From: Nymphaea colorata
Lineage: Eukaryota; Streptophyta; Magnoliopsida; Nymphaeales; Nymphaeaceae
Direction: 5' to 3'
Assembly (NCBI RefSeq): GCF_008831285.2
Contig: NC_045139.1
Location: 11,194,704-11,258,703, forward strand
DNA: 64,000 nucleotides
Part shown: in pieces, positions 24,608-38,700 of the stretch
Layout of the letters: each line of letters opens with the position of its first letter
Position numbering within the stretch: position 1 is the stretch's first letter
Position numbers and translations under genes: made by a program
The notes under the pieces: model-generated
Told to the model about the DNA's origin: nothing
What the model saw: only the letters and a program-made list of their open reading frames with translations
Database searches by the model: none

Positions 24608-25110
24608 ACGGGCCTAGATACTCGGCCCGATTGGTCGGGCTCGGGTCCAGGTCGGCCCGATAATATATCGGGATGGTTTGAATCGACTCGATAGGGCTCG
24701 ATTATTTTTTTTTAAATTTTTATTTAATAATAATATATATTTTACTATTAAAAATATAATTTAGATTCAATATTTTTATTTTATATTTTAAAAATATTTG
24801 TTTATTTTAATCAAGCGGGGACAGAACCGGGCTTGGGTATAAGGTCCGGACCCAGGCTTGGGTTTGGTGTGTTGGGCCTGTTGTCGAAGATAGTATATCG
24901 GGTCCAGGTTCGGGCTCGAGCTTTGAGTATCTGGTCTAGGTTTAGGTTCGGATTGGAGCTCAAAAAATTTTATTTTATATTAAAAAAATATTTTTTTATT
25001 TTAATCAAGCCGGTAAGAACTCAGGTTTGGGTTTCAGGCTTGAGTCTTAGCTCAGGTATCGAGTCCAGGCTCGAGCACCAGGTATCGGCTCGAGCTCAGG
25101 TTTCTAATGT
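24608..25110. mobile_element. hAT-like MITE family copy, enlarged and rearranged (copy 3)
   Basis: The left end GTCTGGGCAACGGGCC matches the family at 21484. The AT core followed by TTTTAATCAAGC and a GC-rich block appears twice in tandem (about 24700-24890 and 24965-25090), so the right half looks duplicated. The right terminus is lost. Confidence 0.5.
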
Positions 25111-25457
25111 TGGGCCACCTAAAATCGATAGAGCCTATGTACGAATGACAATAGGACAGAAGGAAAGGAAGAAGAGAGGCTTGACTTTGCTTTAACATAG
25201 GTGGTGGCTCGGTGTAGTCCTTCCGCTCACCTTATAATGTCAGTCTTCTTCCATATTTTTTTTTCCCACGGTAGAAGTTTATCAGAGTTGAAAGGTAAGG
25301 TTTATTTAGGACATGATCAGAATGACAGGCACTTTTTCGATGTTTTATAGAATAGTAGGACCACCATTGAGAAAGGCTAGATTCTAGTTTATTTTGGGTT
25401 TCCCGGGCGGAATAATTTGTTCAAAAAGTGAGGGGAGAGAGAGAGAGAGAGAGAGAG
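25111..25457. other. short upstream region of the 12-exon gene
   Basis: Only about 350 bp separate the transposon copy from the ATG at 25458. A (GA)n tract (25434-25456) touches the start codon. No TATA box is evident. Confidence 0.5.
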
Positions 25458-28400
25458 ATGGCAGCAGTGGCGGAGGCTACGCCGGAACCCGGCGACGTTG
25501 ACGAGGCCAGCGACTTTCAAGGCTTCCGGTGGTCCGAATCTAGCAGAACCTTTTCCTTTCGCTTAAACTTGTTTGCATTAGTTTGCCTTTTCCCGAATCT
25601 TATTTTCGAAACATGTCGTTATTCCTGCAGCCGGGTAGAAGCGCTCCTCGGTCTATGCGCGAACCTCCAGGATTTCTCTGGTCAATCGTCTGAGGAGTCA
25701 AAGAAATGCTTGGAGGAATGCATTACTGAACTTAAGGTGCAATATTTTGTTTGCGTTTTCTCGAGTTGTTGTGGTTTCAGTACTGAAAATTAGGTCTTAA
25801 TCTATTTGCTATTATTCACGGAACGATAGTTTGTGAGTAATTTCTGTCGTTAGTTTTGGATTTTCATGACTCTGGTTCCTGCTTCTGGTTTCCTTTGTCT
25901 TCTTCAGAGGAGAAATGAAGATATTGAGTCCGAATCGTTTGTCCAGTACTTGTCAGACATCGAGGATATTGGTATGGTAATTTTACCAACTTGCTTGACA
26001 TTTGACTGTTGTCACTATTTTAGGGCTTTTCGTCAGGGGATGTTATTTTATAGTCTGACGCTGCATATTATTGTCTAGATTTGGTTGATTTGCTCTAGAC
26101 AGTCTATTCAACACAATTGACAATAAAAAATCCAGCACGCTTTGCTTGTTTGTTATTTAAAGTGAATTATCGATCACAATCGGAGTGTAATTCATTTCTA
26201 TTGAACATTCTAAATGGAAAATCCTTTAATGGTCATAGGAGGTGCTGACCATTCAGCAAAATCACTGGAAAACGATGGCACATGTAAAATCTGCAATACG
26301 TTGAGCACATAAAGAGAAGTGAAAAAAAGTGCTAACTGCGAAGTGGAGTTTGGGACATTGTGGACGTAGTATTTGAAAAGGTTATTTTTGGCATTAATTA
26401 ATAATTATTCTGCAGAGCAATATATTTCTTGGTTTTAATCTCATAGCTCCATGGTGCTGCATGACTCCATATATGCCAATTATATTCTTAAACTCTGATG
26501 GTGGATCAATATGATTTGTCTCTGAACTTGGAAAACAACCTATAAATTGTCAATGATTAGCCATCAGGAGGATGCATGCTTGAGTAAACAGATCTTTGTC
26601 GATTTCATGGTATTCTTAATATTTAAAGGCTATCATGATGTGATGGCTTGTGAACTACGTATATATTGTTGCTCATAGGATTCTGCCCTTGCAGAAGAGG
26701 ATATTCTCGAGGCAGAAGCATTCTAAAGACTACATGCTTAAATGCACTCAATTTACTTTTCCACTATATCTAGAATCAACTGTCCTGATATGGCCATATA
26801 GGATTCTTCAACCCATTCAAGCTATTCCATAGATAAGTATCAACATATGGATACTTGCGCCTTGAAGAATCCGTATGAACAAATGAAGCTTCACTTTTTT
26901 TAATGGAAAAATTAAAATTTTGTGGAGTTTGTTGTTGGATCCATGTCTTGAATGATTTAATCTAGACAAGAGCATTGCAACTATCACCATATCATGATAT
27001 TCTCTGCGTTACTAATTGTAATTTTATTTCATGGATATTTTTGGATTGTTGCATTTCCTAAATTTGTCATTTTGCTATGGATTTGTTTTTGCTGCATTTT
27101 TAATCCTGGTAGGGGCATATTTGGATAATAAAAGAGAGGAACTAGAGAAGATAAGGATTGAAAATTTGAGCATTTCTGATGAAGTTGGACATCTTACTAA
27201 AGATTTTGATGAAGGTTGGTGTTGCATGTTTCCCTTTTTATCATTTATTGTGATTGCCGGAGAGCCTTGATCTACCTATTTTGAACTGCAGACTTTCTTC
27301 AGTTTCAGAATGAACTTGCACATTTTGGTAGCCTATTGGAGGATAGAGACTCAAGTGTGAGTGCAATTTTAATTAATGCCGGTGGTGCTTTTCATTTCAT
27401 AGATTGTACCATATATGGCACATTGCATCATGAGAATATAAATGGAGCTCAGTATGGTTAGTATTACTAGCTATTGAATTGGTAGTAAACTGTGTCTCCT
27501 GAAACTCGAGGTCAGCTTGGTTGGACCTTGTTTTAAGTTTCTGAGCGTCAATGCAACCTGTGTAGGCCAGATTTGTTCATGGGGCCAACTAAAGGAGAAG
27601 GCATACAGGTTTAAGTTTGAACCTGTGTGGAACGGAAACAAGTTCAGTTGGTGTGGTGCTATGGCAGGCAGATCCATGGTTGGGCTACATCAATATGCAA
27701 ACAAGAACACCAACTGTAGTGCACAAAAGAAAAAGTGAAAAAATAAACATGCACATCTTGATAACATAAAATGGTTATAGCCACAAGCTAATGAGAGCAG
27801 GACAGTGCTAAAGTAACAAGCATTCTCTTGAGCACAGTAGTTACTATTCAACTTTGTGGTATATTCTCAAATTTATGTTGTAATTGAAACGCATGTGTGT
27901 AATTGAGTCACGATGAGCCCATATATACAGTATATTGTTTTTTGTGCTATGGAGGACTGGTAAAAATTATTTCACACATGTTGAAAAGAATCACTAAATT
28001 TTAGTACATGGGTCAGAATTGCAAATTTCAAACTAGTTTCCATGTTGTAAGAAAAGACCTGGTGAAAGTTAATGGTTTTAGATGAAATGTGTATTTGTTT
28101 GTGATACTGTCAAACTTGTTTGATAAATCAATTGAATTTTATCTTGACTAATATCCACATATTTCATTGTTAACATTCTTATATATTTAGTTTGCATGCT
28201 TTATGGATAACAAGAATTGTGTTCTTGAATATCCTGTTATTTGACATGGTTCTTCAGAATCAGTCATTTACTGATATCATGTTGTTCTTACTCCACCATA
28301 TTTGTTTTACAGGAAGCGAGTGAGATGTCCTCTAGCAACTTACGTGAAAGACTCAGTAAGCAAGACTCATTGTCGATGCAAGAAAAGTGTCACTTTGAGG

Positions 28401-29763
28401 TGCTACACATCTCTTAGTTTATGAAGAAGAAGAATCTGAAAAGTTTTTTTTTTTTTTTTTCACTTGACCTTACCTTCTTGCGGTCTTATAATCATCTAAA
28501 GATTCAAAATATATGATGTTATGATGCATGTGATTGAATGCTTATATTATTATCTGATGCTTACAGTTCTGATCTTGTGTTAATAATAGCGAATATGGTT
28601 CAGCTTAACCTCCAAAAATCTAATATTAATATGCAATGAGGAAGGATACTAACTCAGGCCTCTTGCCTCCAGTTTAATCAACGTGCTTGCTTTAACTTCA
28701 CTTATAGGATGTGACATGTAGTTCTAGCTTGGTTCACATTTAAATGGTGGAAACTGCTAGTCAGCACTTAGGCACTATTCACCTGAAAGTTTTTAGTCAA
28801 TTTGGCTGGAAGCCTGGAACTAATCTGGCTGGGACATCAAAAAGGTAAAAAAGAAAACATGGATAGATCATACTGTTAAGTTTAAGAACCCAAAAATGGA
28901 AAAAGAATTCATATAAAAAATGAACATCCTAATGTTTTCAAGCCAAAAGGAAAAGCTTGGTGCCTTGGCCCTTAAACTGGGTTTGCACTTTGCATCTGGG
29001 GAGCCTATTGCATACCATCACATGATCATCTTTTGCACCACCAAAGGAGGTTCAAGGTCCCATCCATGGCTTCCCAACTCTCACAAGGGAAAAGAAGGAA
29101 TTTAAATCTTGTTAATGCATGAATAGATGACAGGCCAATTTAGATGTGATTCTGCGTATACCAGTAAAAGATGATCTGGCACTGTTGAGTAGGAAGTTCA
29201 GCATACTCTTTTATCTTTTTATCCATCATCATTTTATTCTGTTACTGTGGAGATGACTAAAACTAAAACCTACGTTTATAAGTCTTCTAGATCTATCTCT
29301 CCTCTTTCTTAGAAATAGAAGAGGAAAACATGATTTATAGACTGGGAACATTAGCATAATGCTGGGACTGCGATCAATAACTTGCTCAAATTAGGTGGGA
29401 GTCTTTCTCACATGGGTACTACTGTACAGGTAGCATAACCATACTGGTCGTGTACAACACCAGTACTGGTACTGGTACTATCCCAGACTCCCAGGTACTC
29501 TTGGATACTGGTCAAAAAATACTAGATACGGTCAACGTACTCGGGACCGTATCCGTTTGTTTTAGGACTTGGTCAAAGTTGACCGAGTTCTTGCCTAACC
29601 AAAATTTAGGATTTCCATTTTGTTTCTTTACACTATTTACACTCAAGAAATGCATACAGAGCTGCATTTTCATATTTTGTTCAAGTATCTCTTTCGGAAT
29701 CTATAAATTTTGAATCATGCCAGGAATGTGTTATTTTATTTGTTTGAATTCTTATTCATGTTG

Positions 29764-29796
<33 letters not shown>

Positions 29797-32700
29797 CCAC
29801 ACAACCGTACCCAAGTTTTTTAGAAAATAGTCCGAACCCAAACCCATACCAACACCCGGACTCGTACGTATGTGATATAGGTGGGAGTGTGTTTTCTTCC
29901 CTTGTAAAAAGGGTGCACCAAGTAAGAGCATTTTCTTGTAGAAGCTCTTAGTATTTTTGTCTATAGAGTAACATGTTATCCATCTTACCTAGTTTCCTGT
30001 GCATCATGCTGTTTATCAAGTGGAAGGTGTTGAGTTTGGTGACCGAGATTGTAGCATGTGGCATGCCACATGGAGTGTCCTTTTTTAATGTTTTTGCCCC
30101 TAATCTGTGATAAACTATTTTGCTTGATTTGTCTTTTAGGCTTCCTCAGTTTATCTGAAGATTCTTCTTGTTTACACCTTTTTTGAGGATAGATGGTTTA
30201 ATCTTTGGGATTTAAGTTGATGAATGCAAAACCGAAGTCATTTTCTTATTTCTTCTGATTTGTGTGGATGTGTTTTATATTTTTTATTTCCGTAGTTCGC
30301 TGTGTGGAAAAATGAAACCTATAGGTTTTGCATGATCCAGTTTGATGTTTGTGCTTTATAGGGTGTTAGAACCGTTTTTGTAGCATAATCTTTTGCCAAA
30401 GGAAATGTTACATTTATTCGTTATTCATCTTTTTAGTTACTTTCTTGCAACAACGTTATAATTTTTTTTTCATTTCCCCTTTAGTTGTTGTCCGAGCAAC
30501 TAAGTGCAGCTTTTCTTGTGGTTTTCTGTTGTTGACCTTCCCTTGTGACTGATCAATGACTTAAATCTTGTTCTGTGAAAACACTTTGTAAGAGAGTTGC
30601 TGTGTTATTGTAACTTTTGTTTTTTTTCTCTCCTGAAATTCTCTAGAAAATCAGCACATATAGATTCATGAAACTATAAGCTTTATCACAATATTTAGGG
30701 CAGGCAAAAATGATGTTCTCTGGCATAGTCACATAACTGTACCTGAGATTCTTGAGTTCTGGCATGCTGTCTTCATGTTCCACGTACCTGTTTCAGGTTT
30801 TAGCACTTGAAGGTCTCGTTGAAAAGCGGAAAGTTGAGTTAGACTGTATTGAAGATCTCAAATCCATGCTTAAGAGGTGCTTTTCGATTTAGTATTATTA
30901 TGTGAGCAGTTTTTTTGTTAGTTTCACTTGTTTCTTGGCCTTTAAGCATTGTTGAACTTGTTATGGAGTGTGTGTGTGTTTTTTTTAAGTATTCTTAAAA
31001 AATATTATATGGTCTTTGCTCCTAATTTTAGCTATGTTACATGGGTACGGATGCAGGTGCCACCATACGGGTGCAGAGCATTTTCAAAAAACTTGGGTAT
31101 GGGTAGACTGCCATAGAAAATGAAAACAAAACAACACATTCATGATTCATGAAAGTACACTAGATCAAAGATTCAAAGAACTTAAATGTCTACTAAAGTT
31201 TCTCAACCTTCAATTTCAAAAGAATCAAAACCAAGGTAAGACTGTAAGAAGGATGTGCTGTTGTACAAAAGGCTTAGACAAACTTATTCTGAATATAAGA
31301 CTTACAAAAAGAAAACTCCTTTTAGTCTTTATGATATATTTCTACAACAAATTAACAACACAAAGTCTACTGTAGACTGCAAGTCTGCAACAGCAGAGTC
31401 ATGCTTAGAACTGCCCTACACAGACAATAATAGTAATTATTTAGCAAATATTCAGCATCATTTATTCATACAAATCTAGGCAGTGCTGCAGTAGGCATAC
31501 GCCATCTACTTTAACTTTTTAGGCATTTAGCATTTTAAGAAAAATGAAAAATAAATTGATTAAAGAAAATAAGAGGGAAAGACACAGAAAATGAACAAAG
31601 TCGATGAGAAGTGAACAAACTGCTTTACATAACTGGAAAAAAATCCAGATTTCAGACTGGAAAAAAGTGCAGCATTAACAATTCAGCAGGTACTTTCAAA
31701 CGAAAATAAAGAGTATGTGTCAACGATTCAATAACAATAACAGTAAAGAAATACATTGAAGCAGGGCACAAAAGGAGGAAAGATGGCTCAATACTTCTCG
31801 CCGGAGGTCATGAAGAAAGCGCTAGAGATTCAATGGCTTGCTGGACAAATAAAATAGGGTTGTTGGAGGAAGACGATGCCCATAGATAGACAAACACTTC
31901 AAGTTCTTGCAAAAGAAAGCCTTCCTAATATTTTGTTGAAGTTTGCACCAGTCGCGGGAAAAAAAGTCTTGGAAAATGCAGACAGGAAAGAAGAAACCAC
32001 TGCAGGTGTTTCCTTGGACAAGAGCCCTCACATCTTCATGGAGCATTGTCATTTTACCATGTATATATACAGGAACAAAAAAAAAGCCCCTAGTTTCTGG
32101 ACAAAAAAGGAGTCAGTCAAGTTTGACTGAGTCCAAAAATGGTCAGATACGACCATGTGTACATTGACCGTACCCAGTACACCTTACCCATGTTGGGGGC
32201 TGTAACCATGCCGGCATTGTACCCATTTGACATGGGTATTGTGGCATTTGTGCACTACCCGTGTGACATAGATTTATAGTTTCTTTTGTCCTTTTTTTGA
32301 AGTATATGATCAAATCTGTTGTTGTACGTCATGAAATAGTAAGGCTGGGCAACGAGCCCGGTACCCGACAGGTACCTGGTACCTGGCCCGATCGGGCCCG
32401 GCTTTGGGCCTAAAAAAAGTTAGCGGGCTGACCTGATAACTTATCAAACTGGCCCGGTTTGGTCTGATGGGGCCTAATTTGGCCCAATTTGTCTTTTTAA
32501 TATTGTTATTTTTATAATAATATTATGATGTATATTTTATTACAATTAATTATTGTTGAAATTAGAAAGTTTATTTTTAAATGTGGGAGTTATTTGATTA
32601 TTTAAGAGTTAGGGTTCCTTTTTGTCCTTTTAATATTTCATTTGTCCTTCTCTTGTAACTGTCTCAGCCGTGCCCTAATCTCCCTTCAAGTTGAGATTAG

Positions 32701-35700
32701 AGCACGAGATTAATAAAGAGTTTTCTCGCCTCTCTCTCTCTCCCACTCTCGTTCTTCCCTTCTTCATCACGTAACAATTATATTTATGTATTATTTTATA
32801 TTTAAAAATATAGTTTTTATTTTCACCGGGCGGGGCCCAGGCTCGGGTATCGAGTGTCGGGCCGGGCTTGGGCTGCAGTTATGAGCTATGGCCCGGCCCA
32901 GCCCGATGCCTAGGCCTATGAAACAACATGTTTTGTTGTTTTTCCACCCTTTCCCTGGTCCATTTGAAAGTTTATCTAAACATATTGTACAGTCTCTATG
33001 AGCCTGAGCATAGAGTGACCATTCACCATTTCACTATCCTATTTATAATGTAGACAAATGAAAAAGAAATTCATCAGAAACTAGCAACACAATAGAGAAG
33101 GGAATGGCAATGAGCTATATTATTTGGTTATAATGCTAGCAATTTTTTTTGGAAATTTTAACCAACTTTTCACATGTATTTTGCTCAAAACTTGCGACAC
33201 ATTGCAGCCAAAATTTTCATTAATCCTTCAACTTCTTGAAATCAGTACTTCTTGCCAATGTTGTAAAAAGCGTATCGTAAGCCGTATCGGTCTGACTTTA
33301 AGATATGCCGTATCGTAAAATATCGTAACGTATCGTAATTGTATGGTTTTTTCTAATAAATCAGAAAAAAAATCGAAAAATTCATAAAAAATAGTGAAAA
33401 TCAAGAATAATATGTTCATAAAAAACACATAGATTCATAAGTCAAAAGGTTCATAAGTCTCAATACATATAAAATGAAAGCACCCTCGACTCTCATTCAT
33501 AATCTTCATCATATTCATTTTCATCATCATCTCCATCTTCTTCTTCATTTTCATCTTCACGATTTAAAAAGCCCTCTTTCCTTCCAACGGGAATCAGCCA
33601 CCCATGCACAAATCCATGGTTTAATCGATGATTTTATTTTGAAAATCGATGATTTCCCTCCACGACAGCACAATCTCTAGGTTAAAAATGAAGAAGGGTC
33701 GGGTTTTTATAAAAAAAAAAACTCGAGAAAGGGAGGTTCCAGCCCCCCTTTTTTGAAATCAGCTCGTATCGTATGATATGAGGCGTATCGTACGATACGG
33801 GGGTCTGTATCGTACGATACGGGGGCCTGTATCGTACGTATCGTAAGATACAAGCACGATACACCCCCTGTATCGTAAATAGGGGTGTATCGTATCGTAT
33901 TTTGTAAAAGAGACGATACCTATTGTACGATACGGCCCCGTATCGTACGTATCGTACAACACTGCTTCTTGCTGATCTGGAGAGTACAGGATTCACATGT
34001 ATATCAAAAGCCCCAAATTTATCGAAAATGTGTGTGGGGATGTCGAGGTCTACCGCTTTAACCTGCTTAAAGAAGGAAAATAGCTTATTGTGCTAGCTGA
34101 TGGCGATAGTAGAACACCAAGTGTTATAGATGAACCTTAAATTTGGTAATAAGCTTGTGAAAGATATGGTCTGGTATCTAAAAGCAGTTGAACCTGATTA
34201 TTGTGGACAGTCTGGTCCTTATAAAGTTATAAACTTCCTGTGTTTTGTGATCTTTTGGCAGGGTCAAATATAATAGCTCGTAGATATCAGTCTAGCCACA
34301 CTGACTTCTGCAAATCAAATTCATGTCGCTCATGCCAACATAAATCGCATCATTTATGGAAGACCTGAAACTTTTGTGATGTCTATGTCATTGAAGGCTT
34401 CATGATAGTTTGGTGTTGGAAGGTCTGTGGTGCCATGCCCATATTCTTTTGGGTGTGACAAAATTTATTTGTTACTGCTATAGAACTCCACTTAGAGAAG
34501 CATTCATGATATAGATATATGTTATGATTGCATGGGTGAACTAGCTTCAATTGGTTAGAAGTGACATCTCACTTTGTCTAAAGAACCACAGAATCTTCTG
34601 GCAAGTGGCAATGTAATTTTTTGGTAATTTAGGTTGTTGGAAACTTAATGTGCCTGAAAAAAAGGAAGGATTCAAAATTTACTGTTTCATTATTTCTAGT
34701 TGCAATTTTTTGTTTCTCCATCTTCATGCAAATGCTGTAGCTTGTATTTGTTTTGCGTTTATCCTCGACTAAACTAATAAGGTGTGCATTTTTCGGTCTC
34801 TTTTTTCTTATTTGTTTTATCATTCTGAGGTTGTTCATCTGTGGGACTGTCATACCTGTTTTAGCCTTTTAGGCCATTGCCTGTGTTTGGAAAGTTAATG
34901 TGCTCTTTTTTGGATTTAGGGTTGAAGCAATTTGTCAAGTTGAAGAAGTGCTATGTCATGCAAAGGTCATTGAGTTCAAAGATAATTGCATTCGGCTGTC
35001 CCTGAAGACATTTCTTCCAATGGCAGGGTCCCTGAAATACCAACTTTCTTTAGAGAAAATGATTGGACCATCTGCAGTTCATCATGAAATGCTGATAAAA
35101 GTTATTCCTGGGACAAGGGAGTTAGTTGATGTGGAGGTATTGTAGCTGAATAAGGTGCCATTTTTATTTCTATCATGAAAAGCTAGATATTTTCAGATAA
35201 TTGTGTGACTGTTAAATTGCTTTTAGGCTATTAGCTTGTTTCAATTGCATTTGCTCTGTTTCTATGTGGAAACATGACATCTTTGTTATGAACTCAAGAT
35301 TTTATTGGTTTCCGTTTGAAATATGATAAACTCCACAAGGAATTCATTTTTTTGCCTTTATCCCAATAAAGGGCCTCATATTTCTGCTTGGTGTCCTGGT
35401 GATTTATTCCTCATATTGGTAACTTAACTTCTCCAACTTCTCAGTTTTAATTTTTTATTTGGATTATTTTCATGGTTACCTGTTGAAATGTCTCTCCTTT
35501 TCGTACATGAACTCTTCTCTTATGTTTCCTAATTCAATGACCAGATTGGATGTTTTTCTGAATATGCTCATTGGAGTATTATGTGAACAGATTTTTCCAA
35601 ATGATGTGCTAATTGATGATATTGCCAATGATGTCAAGTCTGCAAGGTATATTGTTGCTTATTTCTTCTTTCCTTCATTTCTTGTTTTGTGCAAAAGTTC

Positions 35701-38700
35701 AGTTGTTTGTATTGCAACTTTTATATATAGATGTTTGTTGCAGCCTTTTCATTACTTTCTCAGTGGGTGGATATAGTGCCTTCTCTTGAAGCTAATGAGT
35801 AGTTCATTTTCTTTCTCTTTCCTTTTTCCTGGATTCGTTTCTTCAAAATTGAATGATATGATTTTCTAGTATTATGCAATCCACCTTGGGTTGCTTCTAT
35901 GAGGCCCATCTGAATGTAAATTTACAGGCTAATGTTGAGTGGGTCTTGCTTAGATTTGGACTATCTTCATAGTTCATATATATATATATATATTTTTTAA
36001 AAAAACCTACCAGAAAAGAAGCGCCATGACATGCTTGTATTGCTTCTTTAGTACCTCTATTTTAATTGCATGGATCCACATCCTCCATTAGATTAAGTGT
36101 AGTGGAGGGCTTGGATACCTCTAGACTCTAGTAGAGCAAAGGACTAAAAATTCGTGTTAACAGTGCCAGTTTGGTTCCTTGGATGTGGTTAATGTTTTAA
36201 ATGCCTTCATAAAAAGAAGAGGTATAAGGGTCAGGGTGTGAAACATATCTGTTATGTTAATAGTCTTGGATCCATAAGTCTATCCTTTGAGTTTAATTTG
36301 TTCTGGTCGGAATTCAGGTCATGCTGCCGACGCCAGAAGAGAACTCAGGCCTCACAAGGGCTTGTCTCTGCAATATAGGGATGTGGCCTTATTAGGTCTG
36401 GCTCCGAGAAAAATGAATGGCTCTAAAAACTTTGAAATTCCGATGGGAATATTCATTCGATTTAGAAAATAAGGTCAAGCCTTTTCTTGGTAGTGCTTAA
36501 GGTTAGCAACAATTTGGATAGTACTTGGAAATGGGAACAATTGTCCTTTGCAAAAATATGGATGCCAAGGGCCTGTTTGTTTGAATAATATTGCATTCCA
36601 TATGAGTATACCTTTGGAAAAAAAATCAGTTCGCCATGTAGTCAAAAGTGCAGGCACTGCCTAAAACAGGAGATATCTAAAATGTGTCTGGTTCTGGTCT
36701 AGGTGGTTTCTGTAATCCTTAGCCAACAAAGCTCACACACACGTGCACATACAGGCTCAGTTGCCTGCCTGTCACCAATATACTAAAAGATAGAAAAACA
36801 GTCTTAAGGCTAGAAAGTACAAAAATGCATTTTTTGTTTGTTGACTGCCCGAGCAGGTCTCTAGACCTATGTTTGATTACACAACTTCCTTGTGTGGGTG
36901 ACACTGTAATGCCTTTTTAGTTTTCTGGCCCATCTTTTTGAGTTGTTGAACATCTTAGTAAGTCTTATCGGGTTCCCTTATCAAGAAATCTAACATGATT
37001 TCTGTACTCTTTTTTTCTATTTAAAGAGGATCATGTTAGAACTAGTACGATGATCCTTGTACCCCTTATTGCAGTCAAGTATTCAATTTGTGAACTGAAT
37101 TTATCCAGGTTTAGTGTGGCATTTTTTGTTCATGTAAGTTATCATTTCCTGTAATATCTTGTAGACGTGTATCTCACATATTAACGCTGTTTATTGCAAC
37201 AGGACTGACGTCTCTTGTCCGTTATCATTTCTGAAAATACGGTCTCCATTGGAGTGGATGGTAAGAAAGGTGCAGCAAAGAATTCTCATTTGCAATCTTA
37301 GGCGACTAATTCTGAAAGATGCCAACAGGTCAAGGTATATACAATTTTTCTTCTCCTTTTTGGCTGGTAGGACAACACATGTATAAACATGCAGCCATAG
37401 ACGACCGACATTCTGATTTCACCTGCTTGGGTACCGGGTAAGGACCTATGACTTTCCAAATTGGTCGTCAGGATTTTGATAGCTGGTGCATATCTCTTGG
37501 CATAATTTCCTCTGTGTAGCCTGAGAATGCCTCTCTCTCATTATTTATGAAGTTGTTCCTTCTTATGTTTATGTAATACTATATTGATGCTTGATACGAC
37601 CACGCTGCCGAGAGGCGGCCCTAGCGTTGTCGCTCATCCAAGATCACGCTCAGCATTGGGGCGTTATGGATTGAAGGGAGCTGGATATGCCGAAAGGCTC
37701 ATCGAAGAAGGGGATTCGCAGGCTTCTCACATTTCTTCACAGAACGAAGGGCAACTTCGCAGATCTCCAGAATCATGCTCGCAACCCCGTTTCGTGTGTT
37801 CTATAGCTCGTCGGAACCGCGTGGAAGTCAGGAATCCAATGAGCCCGTTCTTTTGTCCATCCAACACTGGAGGCTGAAGTTATGCTCTGTTGAACAAGGA
37901 GATGTCCTCTACGGTAGCGAAGGTAGCGTCGCAGAAACAAAGGCAAAGTGGATCATCTACAGATTTTGCGTTGCTGCTCGGTTCGCCTCGCGCTAGGGTT
38001 CATTGGAACCGTAGAGGAGTAAGGAAGACGACAGACCAATCCATGCAGCGATTCGACACTGGGATAGGGAGCTATGGCTCTGAGAGCAGAGATCTGTCCG
38101 GTGGTGATAGAGAGTGCAGTCCCCTATTGCAGAGGATCTGCGATCGATGAACCAAGGGGCAAAATGGATGGGAATGAGGATAGAACGTTGGGGGATGATG
38201 GCGACCGTAGTGGAATGAATCGTCGCTGGAATACGTTGGAGATGAAGGCGAAAGATAATGGAACAGTGATGGGATGGAGGCTGGCCTGCGTTCTTCGGAA
38301 GAACAGGAACAAGCAATGAAGTCAGGTCGAGGCGGGGGTATCTCCACTAGCAAACTCCCCGGTCTGCAGTAAGAGTTTACCCAAAGTGTCGTGTGAAGTG
38401 TTCGGAGGACTGAGGTCGCCGGAAACGCGCCACGTCATCAGAAACGGGGCCCCACCTGCCGGTGAAGAAAACAGTCATTGCACCCACGCAGTTGTTCTAA
38501 TCGTCGGATTTGCAGAGTTTTCTAGAGAAGAAGAGAATCAACCATGGATGGCTGTTTTGATGAAAACCGTCCATAGGTGTGCTCGTCGGAACTTCATTTC
38601 AGAGAATGGATTTACAATATAGATCAAAAAACACAAATGAAGTCGCTGCCCTTCCCTTTAACGCGTAGGGAAGGAGAAGAAAGTGACTCGGTTCGATACG

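Noticed and set aside
24833..25195. 120-codon Gly/Arg-rich frame
   Set aside because: It lies in the GC-rich end of a hAT-like MITE copy; the same kind of frame appears in other copies.
33682..33996. Frames with repeated Tyr-Asp-Thr units
   Set aside because: Produced by the palindromic GTATCGTACGATAC words of the hAT-like element, not a protein repeat.
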